Part shown: positions 1-10,100 of the stretch, piece by piece
Layout of the letters: every line of letters begins with the position of its first letter
Numbering within the stretch: position 1 is the stretch's first letter
Assembly: GCA_938040325.1 (NCBI GenBank)
Contig: CALHXW010000099.1
Span: 1 to 46,085, forward strand
Direction: 5' to 3'
DNA length: 46,085 nucleotides
Origin: an uncultured bacterium
Lineage (GTDB): Bacteria; Myxococcota_A; UBA9042; PHBI01
Made by a program: the position numbers and the translations under genes
The notes under the pieces: generated by a model
Databases searched by the model: none
What the model saw: the letters and a program-made list of their open reading frames with translations, nothing else
What the model was told of the DNA's origin: nothing

Positions 1-130
1 CACGGTTGGGCTCTGCTCGAAGCCCAGGCCGGCCGGGTTGTAGTAGACGGCCTCGAACCCACGCGTGTCACTGATGACAGCGCCGGCTCGCGCGACGCCG
101 CGCGCACCAAGTCCGAAGAGATCCGGGCCG
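1..130 (-). pseudogene. Outer membrane protein fragment (FadL/OmpP1-like N-terminal region), cut by window edge and repeat
   Basis: On the minus strand the first 130 bases read as an open frame ending at the window edge. It gives LFGLGARGVARAG, then DTRGFEAVYYNPAGLGF. The pattern 'GxGARGxARxGA...D..AVYYNPAGL' is typical of the mature N-terminus of FadL/OmpP1-type or related 12-14-strand outer membrane barrels. A signal peptide should lie just upstream, but there the sequence becomes the A-type end of the dispersed repeat (130-185). The frame stays open through the repeat to an ATG at 235-237, but no hydrophobic leader is encoded. I infer that the 5' end was replaced by the repeat, which makes this a truncated gene. 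The body lies outside the window, so a start further downstream cannot be excluded. OMP origin is likely; pseudogene status is less certain. Confidence 0.5.
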
Positions 131-185
131 CTGGCGAGGGCATCGCCAAAGCCGCAGCCGGAAAGAGCGCTTGTTTTGGGTCTAG
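130..185 (+). repeat. Dispersed repeat, copy 1 (A-end only)
   Basis: This 56-bp stretch is nearly identical to the right ends of the elements at 26234-26427 and 40063-40150. It runs from CTGGCGAGGGCATCGCC through GCCGCAGCCGGAAAG to AGCGCTTGTTTTGGGTCTAG. The left half of the element is absent. Homology stops abruptly at 130, where outer-membrane-protein coding sequence begins on the other strand. From 186 to 455 I see no convincing gene; the short plus-strand frame crossing this area is built partly from the repeat itself. Confidence 0.75.
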
Positions 186-455
186 TGGTTTGGATCGCGT
201 CGTATTGGCGTGAGGCCAAGGAACGAGGACCGAGCATACCGGGATACGTGAGCGACGAAGTGCCGCTGGGACCGCGTCAATACGGCCGCGCAAAACCTAT
301 CCCGATCAACTCCCTCGTCGCGCCTTGGTGGCCAACGTAAGTCCGCACCAATTCGGATGCAATTACCCTGAGCGGTGCTCAGCAGGGGCTGCGCCCATGG
401 GACCCGCGATGAGCTCATCGCAAAGTCATCAGGTTTCGCGTTCCCGGCAACGCTG

Positions 456-1304
456 CTAGATGCGCCAGTCCGTCTCGATCGGGCCGAAGGGGATACCGAG
501 CCGGCCTAGGACCGGCAGCCGCACAAACACGGTGCCCTCGACCATCACGGGGACGGTCAGGCCCCCCGAGCCGCCCTCGAGCATGTCGTTGACGTAGGTA
601 TTCGCGGTCTTCTCGAAGACACCGAGCGCCTGGTCGATCCCGAGGATGAACGCCAGATCAACGCTGATGTCGCCGCCGGCGAGGATGGTCGAGTTCGCGA
701 GCTCCTCTTGAGCCTGACCCGAGGCAAGGTCGCTGATGAGGTAGGGGATTCGATGCACGAAGTCTTCGAGGGTGAAGATGTCCTCTTGGGTGGCTTCGCA
801 GGCGCCCGGGCGCGGCGCGCCATCGCAGTAGGGATCGTCGGTGCCACAGAGCGAGACGCAGATGGCGCCGAGAGACTCGGCGTGGTGGCCGTTGAAGAGG
901 GTCAGGGCCACCAAGACGTCGAGCGCGGGCACCGGGAAGTCGTTGGGGTTGAAGACGTTCATCGTGAGGCCGAACTCAAACGCCATCGCGCTGGGCGGCG
1001 GAGGTGGCCCAAGCGCAACAGCGCAACCAAGCGCGACGATCGGGTCGTTGATCACGAGCGGGCAGTAGTAGGCAGCCAGGTTGTTGATCGATGGGTAGCG
1101 GCGCAGGCTCGGTCCGATCACCTCGACTTCAGGTGCGAGCTCCTCCGCTGCGGTCGGGTCGACCGGGAGGTTGTTGAGAAACTCTTCACAGCCTGGGAGC
1201 GCGGCCAGGGCAACCGTTGCAGCGATCACGCTGGCAACGACCGCACAGGCACGGCTTGTGCGCGTTCGGGGCATCTCAGGCAGGGCGGGTGTTCCGTCGG
1301 TCAT
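456..1304 (-). CDS. Lipoprotein with LEA14-like domain
   Basis: A secreted, probably lipid-anchored protein of about 282 residues. The chosen ATG (1302-1304) has GAGGA nine bases upstream; a longer frame to 1361 lacks a ribosome site. The N-terminus has an arginine-containing n-region, a hydrophobic stretch VVASVIAATVALAALPGC and a lipobox-like LPGC. The middle section (FEFGLTMNVFNPNDFPVPAL) resembles LEA14/WHy domains, whose mark is 'v.vxNPNxfpv...'. Four further cysteines cluster in the segment around CVSLCGTDDPYC and may form disulfides. The function is unknown; LEA14-like lipoproteins are common in deltaproteobacteria. It is divergent from groESL, with about 200 bp between the starts. Lipoprotein call good, domain call moderate. 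Confidence 0.7.
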   Translation of the reverse strand: MTDGTPALPEMPRTRTSRACAVVASVIAATVALAALPGCEEFLNNLPVDPTAAEELAPEVEVIGPSLRRYPSINNLAAYYCPLVINDPIVALGCAVALGPPPPPSAMAFEFGLTMNVFNPNDFPVPALDVLVALTLFNGHHAESLGAICVSLCGTDDPYCDGAPRPGACEATQEDIFTLEDFVHRIPYLISDLASGQAQEELANSTILAGGDISVDLAFILGIDQALGVFEKTANTYVNDMLEGGSGGLTVPVMVEGTVFVRLPVLGRLGIPFGPIETDWRI

Positions 1305-1399
1305 AGATCTCGTCCTCGGTGTCGCGGTCGCCATAGTGCCACGGACGGACAACCACCTCACGCATTCAAACCAACCACCAGATATGCGCCATAAACCGG

Positions 1400-1427
1400 T
1401 TGACTCCCTCCAGCGTGTCCCTAATCT
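1400..1427 (+). promoter_or_regulatory. groESL promoter (sigma70-type)
   Basis: TTGACT at 1400-1405 and TAATCT at 1422-1427 are separated by 16 bp and lie directly upstream of the CIRCE operator and groES. Both hexamers are close to the housekeeping consensus. Transcription would start just before or within CIRCE, the usual arrangement for HrcA repression. Confidence 0.7.
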
Positions 1428-1434
1428 AGCGCGC

Positions 1435-1461
1435 CTAGCACTCGGCCGTCGTGAGTGCTAA
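1435..1461 (+). promoter_or_regulatory. CIRCE operator (HrcA binding site)
   Basis: CTAGCACTC, a nine-base spacer and GAGTGCTAA match the CIRCE consensus TTAGCACTC-N9-GAGTGCTAA at 17 of 18 arm positions. It lies between the promoter and the groES ribosome site (AAAGGAGG at about 1497-1504). It predicts HrcA-controlled heat-shock regulation of groESL; hrcA itself is not in the window. Confidence 0.95.
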
Positions 1462-1508
1462 CGAAATATTGCCAATGCCGGTAGGCGTTTAGCTCAAAGG
1501 AGGAACCG

Positions 1509-1796
1509 ATGAAAGTGCGTCCACTTCGTGATCGAGTACTGGTCAAGCGTATCGAGGAAGAGCAGGTCTCGCGTGGCGGGATCATCATTCCCGACTCGGC
1601 GAAGGAAAAGCCCGTGAAGGGTAAGGTCGTCGCTGTCGGCAACGGTCGCATCCTCGACAATGGCGACGTGCGCGCCCTGACCGTCAAGGCTGGCGACACC
1701 GTGCTCTTCAGCAAGTACGGAGGCACCGAGGTCAAGATCGAGGGCGACGAGCACTTGATCATGCGCGAGGACGACATCCTCGGGATCATCGACTGA
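1509..1796 (+). CDS. groES: Co-chaperonin GroES (Hsp10)
   Basis: A 95-residue protein of normal length, starting [14 protein letters not shown], the classic GroES opening. The mobile loop that contacts GroEL is at residues 17-31 ([15 protein letters not shown]). The roof loop and C-terminal strands follow ([33 protein letters not shown] is a family hallmark). It caps the GroEL folding chamber in the cytoplasm. A strong ribosome site, AAAGGAGGAACCG, precedes the ATG. groEL follows after 127 bp, so the two form the usual operon under the CIRCE-controlled promoter. Nothing is unusual. Confidence 0.98.
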   Translation: MKVRPLRDRVLVKRIEEEQVSRGGIIIPDSAKEKPVKGKVVAVGNGRILDNGDVRALTVKAGDTVLFSKYGGTEVKIEGDEHLIMREDDILGIID

Positions 1797-1878
1797 ACGC
1801 GGCAGCCATGACCCGCAGCCGACGCTGCGGTCCGGCAACCCTTGTTTGCGCTCCGCGTTGAGCGACGCAGACAGCTGA

Positions 1879-3582
<1,704 letters not shown>

Positions 3583-3600
3583 CCGTCGCTTTTCGCGACA

Positions 3601-3636
3601 AAAGGGCGGGGTGGGCTTTCCACTCCGCCCTTTTTC
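3601..3636 (+). terminator. groESL Rho-independent terminator
   Basis: GGGCGGGGTGG, the loop GCTTT and CCACTCCGCCC form an 11-bp stem with one G-T pair, flanked by AAA and followed by TTTTT. It lies 19 bases after the groEL stop. Confidence 0.9.
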
Positions 3637-3729
3637 GTGTGCGTTCGATGCCCGCGGAGCCGCTTGACACCAAGGGGTGCGACTGTTAACCGGCTTCGCT
3701 CGTTGCAAGTTAGATCGAGTGGAGCCCCG

Positions 3730-5505
3730 ATGAAGTTGATGGCGAACTGGATGGTGACCGCGCGGTTGGCAACAGCTGCGTTGCTTTGCGTGACGGTCGT
3801 GTCACCGGCGCTTGCCGCAAGCGGCGACGACGAGATGGACAAGCTCCTCGACAAGGCAGCCGAGGGCGACCCGCTCGGCGGCTGGGCTGATCGCATGGCT
3901 GAGCGGCCTCGCACGTTCCCGTACATCAAGCACCACGGGTACTTTCGGTTCCGCGGCGACTTCTTTCACAACGGTCACCTCTCGACGGTCATCCCTGGTG
4001 ACGACAAGTCCGGTACCAGTGGCATCGATGCGCCGCTGACCGAGAATGCCGCCAACAACGACGACCCGGACATCGCCGCTCAGGTCGGCACCGAAGACGC
4101 GAAGGTCATTGCCTCGGCAAACATTCGCTTCCGCTACGCGCCGATCATCCACGTGGCAGAGTCGCTGCGCATTCACACGACCATCGATATCCTCGACAAC
4201 ATCGTCTTGGGCTCGACGCCAGACTTCGCTGGCAACGGTGCGCGTCCAGACGTGCCGCTCTCTGCCTTCGTCGGCAGCGCTGCGCCGCCCTCATCGGGTG
4301 TTAACGGCTTCCGCGACGGCATCCGTATCAAGGAAGCCTTCGCAGAGTTCCAGCCCGCCTTCCTGTTGCGCGTCGGTCGAATGAAGTCGCACTGGGGCCT
4401 CGGCATCCTGGCGAACGGCGGCAGCGACGTCGACGACGACTTCGGTGACTATGCTGACCGGGCGATGATCCTGCTCAAGCTCTACGATGTGTACATCACG
4501 GCCGCCTGGGACTTCGTCTACAGCGGCGCCGTCTCCGACGACCCGACCCAGAACTTCGGCCAGCCCAAGGACCTGGGCAACGCCGACGACGTGCAGCAGT
4601 GGGTGGTGGCGTTCTTTCAGCGGCCGCTGTCGGAGAAAGAAAAAGCGGAGCGACTTGTCGCAACGACCGAGAAGTTCAAGCCGGCCTTTGACTGGGGCGT
4701 CTACGGGGTCTTTCGCCAGCAAGACTTCGACCTCGACCTAGGCTCGTTCAACCTGGTCAACAACAACGGCGGCGGACCGTCGTTCGACCAGATCGGTCTG
4801 GTCCCGCGTGACGCGTGGGCCTTTATCCCGGACCTTTGGCTGCGCTTTGAGCAGCACTTCGACTTTCACTCGAGCCTTCGCGTCGAGCTGGAGCTCGCGG
4901 GCATCTTCGGCGAGGTCGGCAGCGTCGACAACGAGCTGAACGCCAACCTCGGCAAGCGCACCATTCAGCAGTTTGGTGGCGCGCTGGAGGTCGAGTACAG
5001 CTGGCGTCAGCTCAACGTCGGCATTCACACTGGCTTTGCTACGGGCGACTCGGCCGAGGGCTTCGGCGTACTCGACCGCAACACCCTTGCCGAGGTGGAC
5101 GGGTCACCCAACACCGACGTGACCGCATTCAAGTTCGATCGCGACTACCAGGTCGACCTGCTGCTCTTCCGCGAGGTCATCGGTACAATCACCAACACGT
5201 TCTACGCCAAGCCGTACGTGTCCTACGATTTCTTCGACTCCCCCGAGGACGCCCTGGGCGCGCGCTTGGACCTGCTCGTTGCGACCGCGCTTGAGCCAGA
5301 GGCGACCCCCGGCAACGCGTCATTTTTGGGTTTTGAGTCCGACATCCGGCTCTTCTATCACGACAAGTCGGGCTTCATGTTCGACCTCGAGGCTGGATTG
5401 CTCTTCCCTGGCGCGGCTCTGAACTATCGCCCCGTCGACAACCTCAACAACCGCGAGGCCGAGTTTGCGTTCACGCTTCAGACTCGCCTCACGATGAGCT
5501 TCTAA
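3730..5505 (+). CDS. Putative outer membrane barrel protein (TIGR04551-like)
   Basis: A secreted protein of 591 residues. The start at 3730 gives a signal peptide with hydrophobic core TARLATAALLCVTVV and likely cleavage after PALA; a longer open frame to 3637 has no signal or ribosome site. The mature part opens with an acidic segment (DDEMDKLLDKAAEG) and then YIKHHGYFRFRGDFFHN. That opening recalls the deltaproteobacterial family catalogued as TIGR04551; this assignment is from memory and unverified. The remainder is rich in alternating aromatic/polar strands and ends LQTRLTMSF, with the C-terminal Phe expected of BAM-assembled outer membrane proteins. Role and substrate are unknown. argH begins 12 bp downstream. 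Confidence 0.7.
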   Translation: MKLMANWMVTARLATAALLCVTVVSPALAASGDDEMDKLLDKAAEGDPLGGWADRMAERPRTFPYIKHHGYFRFRGDFFHNGHLSTVIPGDDKSGTSGIDAPLTENAANNDDPDIAAQVGTEDAKVIASANIRFRYAPIIHVAESLRIHTTIDILDNIVLGSTPDFAGNGARPDVPLSAFVGSAAPPSSGVNGFRDGIRIKEAFAEFQPAFLLRVGRMKSHWGLGILANGGSDVDDDFGDYADRAMILLKLYDVYITAAWDFVYSGAVSDDPTQNFGQPKDLGNADDVQQWVVAFFQRPLSEKEKAERLVATTEKFKPAFDWGVYGVFRQQDFDLDLGSFNLVNNNGGGPSFDQIGLVPRDAWAFIPDLWLRFEQHFDFHSSLRVELELAGIFGEVGSVDNELNANLGKRTIQQFGGALEVEYSWRQLNVGIHTGFATGDSAEGFGVLDRNTLAEVDGSPNTDVTAFKFDRDYQVDLLLFREVIGTITNTFYAKPYVSYDFFDSPEDALGARLDLLVATALEPEATPGNASFLGFESDIRLFYHDKSGFMFDLEAGLLFPGAALNYRPVDNLNNREAEFAFTLQTRLTMSF

Positions 5506-5517
5506 GAGGCGGGCAGC

Positions 5518-7005
5518 GTGGCGGAAAACAACTCAGCCTGGGGCGGGCGATTCGAGGCAAAGACCGCCAAGATCGTTGAGGCGATGAATGCCTCCATCGC
5601 CTTTGATCGGGCGCTCGTCTACGAAGACATTGCGGGCTCGATTGCCCATGCGCGCATGCTGGAGTCGGTGTCGTTGCTCTCCGCCGACGACCGGGTCGCG
5701 ATCGAAGACGGCTTGGTCGCCATCGCCAACGAAGTTCGCACAAACACCTTCCAGTTTCGGATCGATCGCGAGGACGTTCACATGAACGTGGAGGGCGCGC
5801 TTGCCGACCGGATCGGTCAGGCTGCGGGTCGACTCCACACGGGGCGCAGTCGCAACGACCAGGTCGCGCTCGATCTGCGGCTCTGGCTTCGTCGCGAGCT
5901 CACCATCCTCGGCCACGAGCTGAGCGAGGTCGTCAACCTCCTCATCGATGTCGCCCAGGACCATGCGGCCGTGCCGATGCCTGGCTACACACACATGCAG
6001 CGGGCTCAGCCAATCACCTTTGGCCACCACATCATGGCGTACGTGGCGATGTTCTTGCGAGACATCGACCGGCTTCTCGACTGCCGCACTCGCGTGGCGG
6101 TGATGCCGCTAGGCTCTGGCGCCCTGGCTGGCAGCCCGCTGCCGCTCGACCGCCAGCGCGTCGCCAAGGAGCTTGAGTTCTCCGAGATCACGCTCAACAG
6201 CCTCGATGCAGTCAGCGACCGGGACCCGGCCCTCGAGACGCTCTCAGTGCTCTCCATCTTGATGGTCCACATCTCACGGATGGCTGAAGAGTTTGTCATC
6301 TGGAACACGCAAGAGTTTGGCTTTGTAGAGTTCGCCGACACGTTCTCGACCGGGTCGAGCCTGATGCCGCAGAAGAAAAACCCGGACATCCCTGAGCTGC
6401 TGCGCGGCAAGTCGGGCCGGGTCTTCGGTGCACTCCAAGCGCTGCTGACGGTGATGAAAGGCCTTCCGCTCGCCTACAACAAAGACATGCAGGAAGACAA
6501 AGAGCCGCTCTTTGATGCCATGAAGACGGCCCGCCAGTGCGTCGGCATCCTGCCGGAGCTGCTCAAGTCGATGATCCTCAAGCCGAAGCGGCTTAAGGAC
6601 GCGCTCCGCGACGGCTACCTCCTGGCAACCGACGTGGCCGACTACCTCGTCAATAAGGGCGTTCCGTTCCGAGAAGCCCACGGCATCGTCGGCCGGTTGG
6701 TCGCGCTTGGGCTGAGCGAGAAGCGACGCCTTGGCGAGTTCAGCCTCGAAGAGCTGCGCGAAGTAGATGAGCGCTTCGATGAGAGCTATTTCGAAGCCCT
6801 CGACATCGAGCGGTCGCTGTCTCGTCGGAAGCTGCATGGAGGCCCCGCGCCATCGGCCGTTGCGACCTCTGCGCGGCTGGCCTGGCGTCATGCTGCTGGC
6901 CTCACCCGACAGCTCGAAGCGGGTGGTCCATCCGCGCTTGAGCGCGCCCTGTGGATCGGCGCCGAGCTGCCTGCTCCCGTGCCGTCCGACAAGGCAGCGA
7001 CCTAG
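5518..7005 (+). CDS. argH: Argininosuccinate lyase
   Basis: Splits argininosuccinate into arginine and fumarate, the last step of arginine synthesis, in the cytoplasm. At 495 residues it is slightly longer than usual (about 460) because of a C-terminal tail ending PVPSDKAAT. It starts with GTG (VAENNSAWGGRFE; the usual opening is 'LWGGRF'), with AGAGG upstream. Family motifs are HMNVEGAL, GRLHTGRSRNDQVA (about 103-116), GYTHMQRAQP (about 156-165) and the fumarase/aspartase signature GSSLMPQKKNPD (about 280-291) carrying the catalytic serine. argF lies 20 kb away on the other strand, so arginine genes are dispersed. Confidence 0.97.
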   Translation: MAENNSAWGGRFEAKTAKIVEAMNASIAFDRALVYEDIAGSIAHARMLESVSLLSADDRVAIEDGLVAIANEVRTNTFQFRIDREDVHMNVEGALADRIGQAAGRLHTGRSRNDQVALDLRLWLRRELTILGHELSEVVNLLIDVAQDHAAVPMPGYTHMQRAQPITFGHHIMAYVAMFLRDIDRLLDCRTRVAVMPLGSGALAGSPLPLDRQRVAKELEFSEITLNSLDAVSDRDPALETLSVLSILMVHISRMAEEFVIWNTQEFGFVEFADTFSTGSSLMPQKKNPDIPELLRGKSGRVFGALQALLTVMKGLPLAYNKDMQEDKEPLFDAMKTARQCVGILPELLKSMILKPKRLKDALRDGYLLATDVADYLVNKGVPFREAHGIVGRLVALGLSEKRRLGEFSLEELREVDERFDESYFEALDIERSLSRRKLHGGPAPSAVATSARLAWRHAAGLTRQLEAGGPSALERALWIGAELPAPVPSDKAAT

Positions 7006-7189
7006 ACCTCCGCGACAGAAGTTGTTTTGAGCGCACGAGAGGCAACCGAGGCGCCGCTCCGCGAGCAAGGCTAGAGCACCGTCGGCGGTGGCCGATCGAC
7101 AGCCAGGTGACGCAGCGGGTCAACGTTGACATTGTGCGCTCGTGTGCGTCAGGTGGACGGCACCGACTTGAGCCAAAGGCTGCATAGGG

Positions 7190-8449
7190 ATGAACCACTT
7201 TGAGCGCCGGGATGGCGAGCTCTTCGCAGAAGGGGTCGCGCTGCGTACGATCGCTGACGAGGTAGGCACGCCCACCTACATCTACAGCGCTGCGACGCTC
7301 ACGCGCCACTTCACCGTGTTCGATGCAGCGTGGGGCGATATCGACCACACCGTTTGTTATGCGGTGAAGGCGCTATCGAACCTGTCGGTGCTGGCGTTGC
7401 TGGCCCGGCTTGGCGCAGGGTTCGACATCGTGAGCTCTGGCGAGCTCCGGCGAGTGCTAGCTGCCGGTGGGGTGCCGTCAAAGGTCGTGTTCTCCGGCGT
7501 CGGAAAGACCCGCGATGAGATGCGCGAGGCACTGTCTGTCGGCATCAAGTGTTTCAATGTCGAGAGCGAGGCGGAGCTCCACGAGCTGTCGGAAGTCGCG
7601 ACGGAGCTCGGTGCCGTGGCGCCGGTGAGCCTGCGAGTGAACCCAGACGTCGATCCGAAGACCCATCCGTACATCGCCACAGGCCTTCGCGAGAGCAAGT
7701 TCGGCGTTCCTTGGCAGCGTGCCCCTGCGCTCTATGCGAAAGCAGCGGCTCTACCTGGCCTCAAGGTGGTCGGCGTCGACTGCCACATCGGCAGTCAGCT
7801 CTCGGAGCTGGCCCCGGTCCTCGCGGCAATGGCGAAGCTGCTCGAGCTTGTTGATCAGCTAACGGCCGACGGCCATCGCATCCAACACCTCGACATCGGC
7901 GGGGGGCTTGGCATCACGTACCAAGACGAGACCCCTCCGACCCCGGCGGCGTATGCCAAGGCGGTGATGGGAGCGCTCGGTGATCGCCAGCTTGAGATCG
8001 TGACCGAGCCAGGGCGCGTCATTGCCGGCAACGCTGGGGTGCTGCTGATGCGGTGCATTCGCACCAAAGACAACGGTGAGCGCGAGTTCGTTGTGGTCGA
8101 TGCCGGCATGAACGATGCGATCCGCCCGGCGCTCTACGGCGCCTGGCACACGCTTGAGGCGGTGGTTGTCGCGCCAGAGCCGCCGCGCCGCGTCGACGTC
8201 GTGGGTCCAGTCTGCGAGTCGGGTGACTTCTTTGCCAAGCAGAGAGATCTGCCCCCGATCGTGGCTGGGGACTTGCTCGTGATGCGAAGCGCTGGCGCCT
8301 ACGGCTTTGTGATGGCGAGCCAGTACAACAGCCGCCCGCGCCCGGCCGAGGTCTTGGTCAACGGCGACCGCTACGACGTGGTGCGACGGCGTGAGAGTTA
8401 CGAGGATCTCGTCCGCGGAGAGATCATCGTGGAAACACCCGAGGCGTGA
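7190..8449 (+). CDS. lysA: Diaminopimelate decarboxylase
   Basis: A PLP enzyme converting meso-diaminopimelate to lysine, 419 residues, normal length. The PLP lysine is in YAVKALSN (Lys about 60). Other fold-III decarboxylase motifs are GAGFDIVSSGEL, HIGSQL, the glycine-rich phosphate loop DIGGGLGI, EPGRVIAGNAG, and the active-site CESGDFFAK near the C-terminus. A 184-bp gap separates it from argH. Its last bases overlap a possible GTG of the next gene, but that gene's better start is 8482. It also draws on the pool of diaminopimelate used for peptidoglycan. Confidence 0.97.
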   Translation: MNHFERRDGELFAEGVALRTIADEVGTPTYIYSAATLTRHFTVFDAAWGDIDHTVCYAVKALSNLSVLALLARLGAGFDIVSSGELRRVLAAGGVPSKVVFSGVGKTRDEMREALSVGIKCFNVESEAELHELSEVATELGAVAPVSLRVNPDVDPKTHPYIATGLRESKFGVPWQRAPALYAKAAALPGLKVVGVDCHIGSQLSELAPVLAAMAKLLELVDQLTADGHRIQHLDIGGGLGITYQDETPPTPAAYAKAVMGALGDRQLEIVTEPGRVIAGNAGVLLMRCIRTKDNGEREFVVVDAGMNDAIRPALYGAWHTLEAVVVAPEPPRRVDVVGPVCESGDFFAKQRDLPPIVAGDLLVMRSAGAYGFVMASQYNSRPRPAEVLVNGDRYDVVRRRESYEDLVRGEIIVETPEA

Positions 8450-8481
8450 GCCGGGTTATGGTGACGTCGAGGAGGACAAAC

Positions 8482-9639
8482 ATGCAGGGAACCACTGGCC
8501 TTAGAACACGCGTCGAGCCAAGCACGCTTGCCGGCCTTGGCATCGGCCACGCAGCCACGTCGACGCGTCTAGGCGCTGTTGTTCAGCGCGCGCTTCACAC
8601 CGTCTTGGGCTGCGCGGCTGCTCTTGCTCTGGTGATCGCATTGCTTGCTCCCACGGATGCGCACGCAGTAGATCCGAGCGACTTGGGTGTGAGCTACAAG
8701 ACCATTGTAAAGGGTAAGCAGAAGCCAGCGCTCGTGCTGCAGCCAACCGAGTCGATCCGCTCCATCACGATCAAGCTCAAGGGCGACAAGGGCGAGACTC
8801 GACGGCTAAAGGCCGGCCGCGTGAAGGCTGGCTCCAAGAAGACGCTCAGCTTCAAGCAGGCGATCGGAAAGACCCACTACCAGGCAACGGTGTCGGTGAA
8901 GTGGGCCAGCGGTGAGTCGAGCGACTTTACGATGAGCTTCGATGCTGTTCGCGTCGGCAACCTCAAGATGTCGATCAAGCCCGCGGATGTTGACCTCGAT
9001 GAGCGGCGGGTGGCCTGCCGCGCGACGAATCCGATCAAGGAGATCGAGCTCGTCATCTTGGGTAAGGGCGGAGAGGTTCTCGAAGAGGTCACCCGCACGT
9101 TTGACCCACCGTCCGACAGCGGCGAGGAGCTTGGCATCAACTGGCCCGAGCTCAAAGAGGACATCGTTCAGCTTCGCGTGAAGGTCACCGACGTCGCGGG
9201 CTACTACACCGGCATGCGCATCACCCCGTTCTCTATCGAGATTCCGCATGAAGAGGTCGAGTTTGAGAGCGGGAAGTCTGCTGTCCGTGACTCCGAGTCA
9301 CCAAAGCTCGAAGAGACCATGGGCCACATCAAGAAAGCTCTGGCCGAACACGGTACGCTGCTGACCCTCAAGCTCTTTGTCGGCGGCTACACCGACACAG
9401 TCGGTAGCAAGTCCAGCAACCGCGAGCTGAGCAAGGACCGAGCCCGCGCCATTGCGCGGTGGTTCCGCAAGCGTGGTCTCAAGATGCCGATCTACTACCA
9501 GGGTTTTGGCGAGGACGTTCTTGCTGTGCCCACGCCAGACGACACCGCCGAGGTCAAAAACCGTCGTGCGATCTACGTGCTGTCGAGTCACGTCCCGAGC
9601 GGCAAGGACGTGCCAACCAACGCATGGCATCGCCTCTAG
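8482..9639 (+). CDS. OmpA-family peptidoglycan-binding protein
   Basis: A cell-envelope protein of 385 residues. The start at 8482 is preceded by GAGGAGGACAAAC, a strong ribosome site; an overlapping GTG at 8446 is less likely. The N-terminus is long before the hydrophobic core (CAAALALVIALLAPTDAHA), whose likely cleavage site is AHA/VDPSD. Residues about 60-250 are a Lys-rich beta region without a recognised family. The C-terminal 110 residues form an OmpA/MotB domain: VGGYTDTVGSK, SNRELSKDRARAIARWF, and NRRAIYVL, including the Asp and Arg that bind diaminopimelate. It probably links the outer membrane or periplasm to peptidoglycan. It follows lysA closely and may be co-transcribed with it. 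Confidence 0.85.
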   Translation: MQGTTGLRTRVEPSTLAGLGIGHAATSTRLGAVVQRALHTVLGCAAALALVIALLAPTDAHAVDPSDLGVSYKTIVKGKQKPALVLQPTESIRSITIKLKGDKGETRRLKAGRVKAGSKKTLSFKQAIGKTHYQATVSVKWASGESSDFTMSFDAVRVGNLKMSIKPADVDLDERRVACRATNPIKEIELVILGKGGEVLEEVTRTFDPPSDSGEELGINWPELKEDIVQLRVKVTDVAGYYTGMRITPFSIEIPHEEVEFESGKSAVRDSESPKLEETMGHIKKALAEHGTLLTLKLFVGGYTDTVGSKSSNRELSKDRARAIARWFRKRGLKMPIYYQGFGEDVLAVPTPDDTAEVKNRRAIYVLSSHVPSGKDVPTNAWHRL

Positions 9640-9708
9640 AGCACCGAACGGGTGGGTAGCATGCGTCTCCACGCGGTTTTGGACCGACGTGGAGTTGAGC
9701 CGGTGCTC
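9639..9708. other. Nested inverted repeats after the OmpA-domain gene
   Basis: GAGCACCG (9639-9646) pairs with CGGTGCTC (9701-9708). Inside it CTCCACG (9667-9673) pairs with CGTGGAG (9688-9694). The outer arm overlaps the stop region of the OmpA-domain gene, and a third GAGCACCGG occurs at about 9758. No T-run follows, so this may be a processing or Rho-related structure, not an intrinsic terminator. From 9709 to 9860 I see no gene. Confidence 0.5.
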
Positions 9709-9860
9709 GGCGTCACGAGCGTCGGTCAATATCTCGATATGCTCGGCCCTCGCTCCTTGAGCACCGGCCGAGATCCGCGTTGTTCCAGGCGGTAACGCTG
9801 CTAACGCCGTTTCTCGCGCCGTCTGGGCGGGCGGCCTGCGTTGCGCGCAGCGGCGCCACC

Positions 9861-10005
9861 GCTCGGTGCAGGGGCGCCAACGCTCGGTTCAGCGCTAGCG
9901 CTCGGTGCAGGGGCGCCACCGCTCGGTGCAGTGGGCGCCACCGCTCGGTGCAGCGGCGCTAACGCTCGGTTCAGGGGCGCTGGCGCTCGGTGCAGGGGCG
10001 CCAAC
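9861..10005. repeat. Tandem repeat, seven units of about 21 bp
   Basis: Seven adjacent units of GCTCGGTGCAGGGGCGCCAC (plus one base) with unit lengths 21, 18, 21, 22, 21, 21 and 21. On the minus strand both halves spell Ala/Pro/Ser-rich peptide (GAPAPSASAPEPSVSA), but the single 22-bp unit shifts the frame, so no continuous reading is possible. It lies downstream of the ppiD terminator. It may be a decayed coding linker or a simple minisatellite. Confidence 0.85.
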
Positions 10006-10029
10006 AGTCGAGGTGGGTGAGTATTGCGG

Positions 10030-10068
10030 CAAAAGAAAACCCGCCAGCGCGTGCGCGATGGCGGGTCT
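10030..10068 (-). terminator. ppiD Rho-independent terminator
   Basis: Read on the minus strand, ACCCGCCA, a 12-base loop and TGGCGGGT form an 8-bp stem followed by TTTCTTTT. It lies about 35 bases beyond the ppiD stop. Confidence 0.85.
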
Positions 10069-10100
10069 CTTGAGCGGTGCCGACCGGTGTCGGGCGAACG

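Noticed and set aside
65-340. Plus-strand frame of 91 codons at the window start
   Set aside because: Its first half is antisense of the outer membrane protein fragment and repeat copy 1; the rest has no recognisable feature or ribosome site.
9801-10004. Minus-strand Ala/Pro protein over the 21-bp repeats
   Set aside because: The frame is broken by a 22-bp unit, and no start signal or leader is present.
9861-10005. Possible CRISPR array
   Set aside because: Units are contiguous 18-22 bp repeats without spacers, and there are no cas genes.
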